NCBI GenBank assembly: GCA_016191875.1
Contig: JACPVG010000030.1
Coordinates: 18,936-82,935, forward strand
DNA length: 64,000 bases
Direction: 5' to 3'
DNA from: Chloroflexota bacterium
Lineage (GTDB): Bacteria; Chloroflexota; Anaerolineae; Anaerolineales; UBA11579
The notes below the pieces were generated by a model. The model was given only the letters and a program-made list of their open reading frames with translations, was not told the origin of the DNA and did not search any database. Positions 59,443 through 64,000 of this stretch are shown here, piece by piece (position 1 is the stretch's first letter; every line of letters begins with the position of its first letter). A program made the translations under genes and the position numbers.

Positions 59443-60280
59443 CCAGACCGCGCTCACACTTGCGCTGGCCGCGCTGGCCCTGCTGACGGCCGCGCCGCCC
59501 CAGGAGCCGACGCCAACGCCCGAGGCCACGGCCAGCGCCACGCCCCAGTCGTTCTCCGAAGGGCCTATCGTCATCGGCCACAGCGTGCAGGGGCGGCCAA
59601 TCGAAGTCTGGAGGTTCGGCACAGGTGAGCGCGCCTATCTGGTAATGGCCGGCATCCATGGCGGCTATGAGGTCAACACCAGCCAGCTGGCGCTCGAGCT
59701 CATCGATCACTTCGCCCGCCATACGGAAGAGATTCCGCCGGATGTGACGCTCTACTTCCTGCCCATATTCAACGTGGACGGCGCCCAGTTCCCTTATCAG
59801 ACCGAGGGCCGCGCCAACGCCAACGGCGTGGACCTGAACCGTAATTACCCCACTGAGGATTGGTCGCCCACCTGGCCCAAGGCGGGCTGTTGGAATTACC
59901 TGCCGATCTATGGCGGGGAGTACGCCCTCTCCGAGCCGGAGACCGCCGCGTTGATGGCCTTCGTCATCGAGCATCACCCACTCACCGCCCTTATCTCCTA
60001 CCACGCCGCTGCGCCTGGCTTCTACCCGGCCCTGGACGAAACCTCCGAGGCGTTATCCGCTTATCTGTCGGAAGCCAGCGGTTATCCATATCCTGGGCCG
60101 TACACCGGCTGCCACATGACTGGCACGCTGGCGGACTGGTCGGCGGGGCAGGGCGTCCCGGCCATTGACGTGGAACTGAGCAACCACTACGACACGGAAT
60201 TCGAGGTCAATCTCAGGCTCATCCTGGCGCTGCTGGCCTGGCAGCCGATGCCTGAGCCTGCCGCCACTTCGACCCCATGA
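59429..60280 (+). CDS. Secreted M14-family metallocarboxypeptidase (MpaA-like)
   Basis: 283 aa; GGAGG lies 7 nt before tandem ATGs. The signal peptide is MMKISQTALTLALAALALLTAA, then a Thr/Pro linker. Zinc site HGGYE in VMAGIHGGYEVN (HxxE) and later His in ISYHAA; NRNYP gives the Asn-Arg substrate-binding pair, and VELSNHYDTEFE holds the catalytic Glu. MpaA-type enzymes cleave murein peptide linkages, so it may trim peptidoglycan stems outside the membrane. Co-translated with the YfhO-like gene. Confidence 0.88.
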   Translation: MMKISQTALTLALAALALLTAAPPQEPTPTPEATASATPQSFSEGPIVIGHSVQGRPIEVWRFGTGERAYLVMAGIHGGYEVNTSQLALELIDHFARHTEEIPPDVTLYFLPIFNVDGAQFPYQTEGRANANGVDLNRNYPTEDWSPTWPKAGCWNYLPIYGGEYALSEPETAALMAFVIEHHPLTALISYHAAAPGFYPALDETSEALSAYLSEASGYPYPGPYTGCHMTGTLADWSAGQGVPAIDVELSNHYDTEFEVNLRLILALLAWQPMPEPAATSTP

Positions 60281-60389
60281 AGGCGTGCTGAAGTCTTGAA
60301 GTCTTGGGGTCAAGTAGTCGGAAAGACAACCCTGACGCTTGGTTACCTGTTTCTACCCACTCACTCAATTACCGGTTACCAATTACCAC
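60281..60389. repeat. B-type and C-type short repeats between convergent genes
   Basis: GCGTGCTGAAGTCTTGAAGT (B-type, complementary orientation) is followed by ACTCAATTACCGGTTACC, AATTACCACTTACC (C-type, 60339-60398). No gene and no clear terminator hairpin was seen here. Confidence 0.7.
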
Positions 60390-61370
60390 TTACCTCCCCT
60401 CCCACGCCGTCGCTTCGTCCAACGCCTTCTTCTCGTCTTCCGTCAGACGCAGGCCGGCCGCGCCGATGTTGTCGTTGAACTGCTCCATACTCTTGGGGCC
60501 GATGATCGGGCTGGTGATGAGCGGGTCGGAGAGCAGCCAGGCCAGCGCCATCTGCGAGATGGACTTGCCGCCCTTCGCCTGGCCCAGCCGTTCCAGCAGC
60601 GCCAGGGTTGACCAGCCTTGTTCGGTCATGTAACCTTTCACCCGCAGGCTGGTGTGGCCGCGCCAGTCTTCCGGGATGGCGGCATCCGGCCGGTACTTGC
60701 CGGTGAGGAACCCGCCCGCCAGCGGGCTGTAGGGAATCACACCCACGCCGTACGCGCGGCACACGGCCGCCAGTTCGCGCTCGAACTCCGCCCGATTGAG
60801 CAGGTGGTAATGCGGCTGAAGGCAGTCGAAGCGGGCCGTCCCGTCTTTGTCGGCGGTCCAGAGTGCCTGCATCAGCTGCCAGGCTCTGTAGTTGCTGGCC
60901 CCGAAATAGCGCACTTTGCCCTGGCGCACAAGGTCATCCATTGCCTTCAGCGTTTCTTCGATGGGCGTGCTTTCGTCTGGCGAATGGGTCTGGTACAGGT
61001 CGATGTAGTCCGTCTGTAGGCGGCGCAGGGAGGCCTCCACCGCGCTCAGGATGTGGCGGCGCGAGAGACCTTCGTCCAGTGGGTCGTCGCTCATCCGGCC
61101 GCGCACTTTCGTGGCGAGCACAATGCGGTCGCGGTTGACCTTGTGCTTTTTCATCCAGCGGCCGATGATCTCCTCGGCCACCCCGCCGGCGTTGCCCTCC
61201 ACCCAGCGCGAATACACGTTGGCGGTGTCGATGAAGTTGATTCCGGCATCCACGCCGGCGCTCAACACCAGGTGCGAGGCGGGTTCATCGGCCGTCCAAC
61301 CGAACTGCATCGTCCCCATGCAGAGTTCTGAGACTTTCAAGCCGGTTCGGCCCAAATTCCGGTATTCCAT
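60390..61370 (-). CDS. Aldo/keto reductase
   Basis: 326 aa from the ATG at 61370 with a perfect AAGGAGG SD. AKR tetrad: Asp in NFIDTANVYSRW, Tyr in that segment, Lys in LATKVRG and His in YQTHSPDESTPIEET. NADPH-binding C-terminal motif SPIIGPKSMEQFNDNIGA. Similar to YajO/IolS-type reductases of broad aldehyde specificity. Its last residues and 3' UTR meet a C-type repeat tract. It diverges from the MFS gene. Confidence 0.93.
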   Translation of the reverse strand: MEYRNLGRTGLKVSELCMGTMQFGWTADEPASHLVLSAGVDAGINFIDTANVYSRWVEGNAGGVAEEIIGRWMKKHKVNRDRIVLATKVRGRMSDDPLDEGLSRRHILSAVEASLRRLQTDYIDLYQTHSPDESTPIEETLKAMDDLVRQGKVRYFGASNYRAWQLMQALWTADKDGTARFDCLQPHYHLLNRAEFERELAAVCRAYGVGVIPYSPLAGGFLTGKYRPDAAIPEDWRGHTSLRVKGYMTEQGWSTLALLERLGQAKGGKSISQMALAWLLSDPLITSPIIGPKSMEQFNDNIGAAGLRLTEDEKKALDEATAWEGR

Positions 61371-61498
61371 GCTGCCTCCTTGCTGCTGTTTCGGCAATTA
61401 TAGCCGGGGTGCGGCGGCGCAATCGCCTGTCTGGAATGGTTTGACATCCCCCCGCGCCTCCACTACACTGGGCAAATCCCGCCTTTCCCGGAGAGCGC

Positions 61499-62833
61499 AT
61501 GGAACTTGACCTGTCCCACTCAAAACCAGAGGAGACTCCGGCCTCAGAACGCGGCCGGCGGCGCACCCTGCTGGCGCTCTCGTTCGGGTATTTCATCGAC
61601 CAAGGCGAGGCCCAGGCGATGTCTGTGTTGTTTCCCACCCTCCAGACGCTCTGGGGCCTGAGTTTCACCAACCTTGGCACCATCGGCACCATCCGCAACC
61701 TGCTCCAATCCATCAGCGCGCCGGTGTGGGGTTACCTGGCGGACAAGTACTCGCGCAAAAAGATCATTGTGTTCGGCACGGGGATATGGGGCCTGTGGAC
61801 GTTGGCCTGCGGATTGACCCAGAACTATGGGCAGTTACTGGCCGTGCGCGCTATCTCCGGGATTGGCCTCGGTTGCCTCCTTCCAGCCACGTTTTCCATC
61901 ATGGCGGACGCCTATCCCGCCCGCCATCGTGGCCGCGCCTTGGGCATCATGGAGGGCATCGGCACACTCGGCATCGTGGTCGGCACGGTGGGGCTGGGTT
62001 TGCTGGCCACGCCCGACCTGTGGCGCTGGGGGTTCATCTCGCTGGGGGCGTTCAGCGTGGTCTCAGGCTTGGTCGTGTGGTGGTTCGTGGAGGAGCCGGT
62101 GCGTGGGGCATCCGAGCCGGAATTGCAGGGCAGAATCACTGCCGAAGCGGCGGCTAATTACGCCATTAAGCCGGCGGATGCCGCCCGGGTGCTGGCGGTG
62201 CCGACAGTGTGGGTCGCCATCCTGCAAGGCCTGGCGGGGTCGATGCCGTGGGTGGTGATGACGCTGTATTTCATCACCTGGATGGTGCGTGAACTGGGCC
62301 TGGTGGAACAGCAGGCCACCATTGCCTTCGCCGGCATCGTGTTCGGCTCGGCGCTGGGCACGGTGCTGGGCGGTTTTCTGGGGGATTGGGCCGACGCCCG
62401 CAACCCGAAATACGGCCGCACGGCCATCGGGCAGGTGGCCGTGTTCGCCGGCGTGCCGCTCACCTGGGTGTTGCTGACTCAGGCGCAGAACTGGTCGTTG
62501 GCCGGGCTGACAGCCTATTGCTTCGCGGCAGCGCTGGTCATCACCTGGCCGGGCAAGGGCGCCAAGGAACCAATGATGCAGAACGCACTGCTCCCGGAGC
62601 AGCGCGCCACAGCCTTCGCCATGGCCACCTTCATCGAGAGCGGGTTTGCCGCCCTGGTGGCCTACGTGACCGGAAAACTGGCCGATTCGATCGGACTTAC
62701 CGCCGCGTTGCTGTGGACCATCCCGGTGCCGTGGATCGTCTGCGGCCTGTTGTTCACGCTGTTCTACTGGGCCTACCCGCGCGACGCCGCCCGCCTGCGC
62801 CGTGAGATGGCCGCGCGGGCGGCGGAACTCTAG
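61499..62833 (+). CDS. Major facilitator superfamily transporter
   Basis: 444 aa, about 12 TMs. MFS motif A-like loop GYLADKYSRKKIIVFGTGIWG between TM2 and TM3, YARHRGRALGIMEGIGTLGIVVG, and a second-half loop GGFLGDWADARNPKYGRTAIG. GGAGAG precedes the ATG, and TACACT at 61462-61467 could be the -10. The N-terminus is soluble and charged (SKPEETPASERGRRR). Substrate unknown; the pattern fits sugar-phosphate/organic-acid or drug transporters. Confidence 0.9.
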   Translation: MELDLSHSKPEETPASERGRRRTLLALSFGYFIDQGEAQAMSVLFPTLQTLWGLSFTNLGTIGTIRNLLQSISAPVWGYLADKYSRKKIIVFGTGIWGLWTLACGLTQNYGQLLAVRAISGIGLGCLLPATFSIMADAYPARHRGRALGIMEGIGTLGIVVGTVGLGLLATPDLWRWGFISLGAFSVVSGLVVWWFVEEPVRGASEPELQGRITAEAAANYAIKPADAARVLAVPTVWVAILQGLAGSMPWVVMTLYFITWMVRELGLVEQQATIAFAGIVFGSALGTVLGGFLGDWADARNPKYGRTAIGQVAVFAGVPLTWVLLTQAQNWSLAGLTAYCFAAALVITWPGKGAKEPMMQNALLPEQRATAFAMATFIESGFAALVAYVTGKLADSIGLTAALLWTIPVPWIVCGLLFTLFYWAYPRDAARLRREMAARAAEL

Positions 62834-62842
62834 GCGCGGCGA

Positions 62843-63682
62843 TCACTCCAGTTCCCAATACACCAGTTCGTCGAACGCGACGGTGAAGTTGGCAGTGTTC
62901 TCTGACCCGATGTGGAAGCCGAACTGGTTGCGACCATTGAACTGGTCGTCGTCGTATTCTGCTAGCAGTACACCGTTGGCGTAGAGCCGGAAGTGGTCAT
63001 CTTCCAGCCACACGCCAACGCGATTGGTCTGGTTGGCTCCAGCGCGGATCGCGCCGTTGGGGGTCCAGTCGAGCAGCACTTCAAAGTTCTGGCCATCCCA
63101 CTTTGCCAGGCGGAACATGCCGTCGCACGAGAAGCCGAACAGATAGCCGTGATTCTCATCCGGAGCGCGGAAAAACAGCCCGTAGCGGTCCTTCCCGCTG
63201 CATTGGCCGGGCGTGGTGGCGGTGGCCTCCAGGTAGAAATTCCGAATCTCCGGACGGGTGATGGTCCAGTTGCTGGGTTCCTGGGGCTGCTTCATCGTGT
63301 AGTAGAGGAAACCGTTTCCGATCTCGGTGCGCGATTCAGTGGTATCGTAAAGCGTCCAGTTGGCGTCGTTGTCAAAGGCGTCGCGCCAGTGCGGTTCGCC
63401 AAGGCCGGCGCGCAGGTCATCGGGCGCAAAAGTGGCCGTGGGTGTTGGCGCCGGAGGCTGGGTGGCGGTCGAGCCGACGGTCGGCGTGGGCGCGGGGGTG
63501 CCGAACGAGGCGGTGACGGTCAGCGCCACCTGGGTGGCGATGGCGTCGGCAGTGGCGGTGCCCTCCATACCCGGCGCGGCCCGACCGGCCAGGGCGCAGA
63601 CCAACGCCAGGATGACGAGGACGGCCACAATAGCGACGATGGTCAGGGCCATGTTTCGGTTCTGTTTCTCCATGTTCTCCAT
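62843..63682 (-). CDS. Membrane-anchored lectin-like protein, paralogue 3
   Basis: 279 aa; GAAGGGA precedes the ATG. Type II membrane anchor (MALTIVAIVAVLVILALVCAL) instead of a lipobox, then a Thr/Pro-rich linker (TPAPTPTVGSTATQPPAPT). The C-terminal beta-sandwich (WRDAFDNDANWTLYDT, YGLFFRAPDENHGYLFGFSCDGMFRLAKW, RVGVWLEDDHFRLYANGVLLAEY) is of the concanavalin-like/DUF1080 type and is related to the two lipoproteins at 10.8-12.8 kb. Extracytoplasmic binding protein; ligand unknown. It converges with the MFS gene. Confidence 0.8.
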   Translation of the reverse strand: MENMEKQNRNMALTIVAIVAVLVILALVCALAGRAAPGMEGTATADAIATQVALTVTASFGTPAPTPTVGSTATQPPAPTPTATFAPDDLRAGLGEPHWRDAFDNDANWTLYDTTESRTEIGNGFLYYTMKQPQEPSNWTITRPEIRNFYLEATATTPGQCSGKDRYGLFFRAPDENHGYLFGFSCDGMFRLAKWDGQNFEVLLDWTPNGAIRAGANQTNRVGVWLEDDHFRLYANGVLLAEYDDDQFNGRNQFGFHIGSENTANFTVAFDELVYWELE

Positions 63683-63791
63683 CTGGAATCCCTTCTCTGT
63701 GTTCCCCTGACGAGTTGCGCGGTAGTGTTGACCGCGCAGCCCTGAAAACGAAACGCGCCCAGAGGACGTCGCGCCTTGGGCGATTCTCTAT

Positions 63792-63806
63792 GACGAATTT
63801 TTCGTC
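63792..63806. promoter_or_regulatory. Small inverted repeat upstream of the lectin-like gene
   Basis: GACGAA TTT TTCGTC forms a 6-bp palindrome 110 nt before the ATG at 63682, within the gap shared with the tRNA. A second imperfect dyad (CGCCCAGAGG and CCTTGGGCG) lies near 63753-63782. They may be operator or leader hairpins. Confidence 0.35.
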
Positions 63807-63861
63807 CAACTTAAGGATGACGGCCTGCGGGGAGAACAGCATCGGCTACGTAGCGGATTGA

Positions 63862-63889
63862 TTGACACCCGGCCCCTTTTGGGTATAAT
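63862..63889 (+). promoter_or_regulatory. Consensus sigma-70 promoter of tRNA-Lys
   Basis: TTGACA (63862-63867), a 16-nt spacer and TATAAT (63884-63889), both exact consensus, 19 nt before the tRNA. Confidence 0.92.
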
Positions 63890-63907
63890 CCCCGATGCTT
63901 AACGCCC

Positions 63908-63980
<73 letters not shown>

Positions 63981-64000
63981 CACCAGATGTGGTGGTTAGA

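Overview
The window is GC-rich, compactly coded DNA with ATG, GTG and TTG starts. I infer a monoderm-like Chloroflexota bacterium, probably Anaerolineae. The support is indirect: several Ser/Thr kinases, two of them fused to TolB-type propellers; lipoproteins with Pro/Thr-rich linkers; a Dlt-like envelope operon; and many start codons lying 6-7 nt behind a TAnnnT box, the layout expected of leaderless mRNAs. No rRNA, phage, IS element or CRISPR array is visible. One tRNA-Lys(CTT) lies at the right edge.

Layout. 1-9 kb: a CcdA-like protein (cut by the left edge) with a Tat-exported L,D-transpeptidase, DNA polymerase I, a large TPR protein, a secreted protein and a HAD phosphatase preceded by a 43-aa membrane peptide. 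9-16 kb: DUF3054, ECF sigma and anti-sigma genes, two tandem lectin-like lipoproteins, and a class A PBP homologue whose recognisable catalytic motifs are all substituted. 16-28 kb: a class V aminotransferase, two paralogous membrane proteins, an orphan GHKL ATPase, a Ser/Thr kinase, Ogt, an ABC-2 exporter operon, Tag and MurJ. 29-36 kb: a coiled-coil/zinc-ribbon protein followed by two kinase-propeller fusions. 36-39 kb: a four-gene Dlt-like operon (38-aa DltX-like microprotein, MBOAT, SGNH protein, acyl carrier protein). 39-43 kb: a P1B-4 metal ATPase with a PerR-like regulator and a near-consensus PerR box, then FolD.

44-55 kb is a nitrogen/purine catabolic island: SsnA/8-oxoguanine-deaminase-type amidohydrolase, FAD oxidoreductase, GntR regulator, YgeY-like hydrolase, YgeW-like carbamoyltransferase, carbamate kinase, a threonine-synthase-like enzyme and a second fold-II PLP enzyme. 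It resembles the ygeW/ygeY/ssnA/yqeA group linked to anaerobic urate degradation. A four-helix-bundle (S23/IVP) gene sits inside it, bordered by 19-bp perfect inverted repeats. The rest is housekeeping: DNA glycosylase, nitroreductase, YfhO-like membrane protein, M14 peptidase, aldo/keto reductase, MFS transporter and a third lectin-like protein.

From about 38 to 61 kb the intergenic gaps, and parts of three genes, carry degenerate 7-8-nt repeat families (AACAAGTATCAGGTA-, GACTTCA- and AATTACC-like). The observations I find most worth checking are the DltX-like operon, the catalytically degenerate PBP, the repeat/S23 association and the orphan GHKL ATPase.
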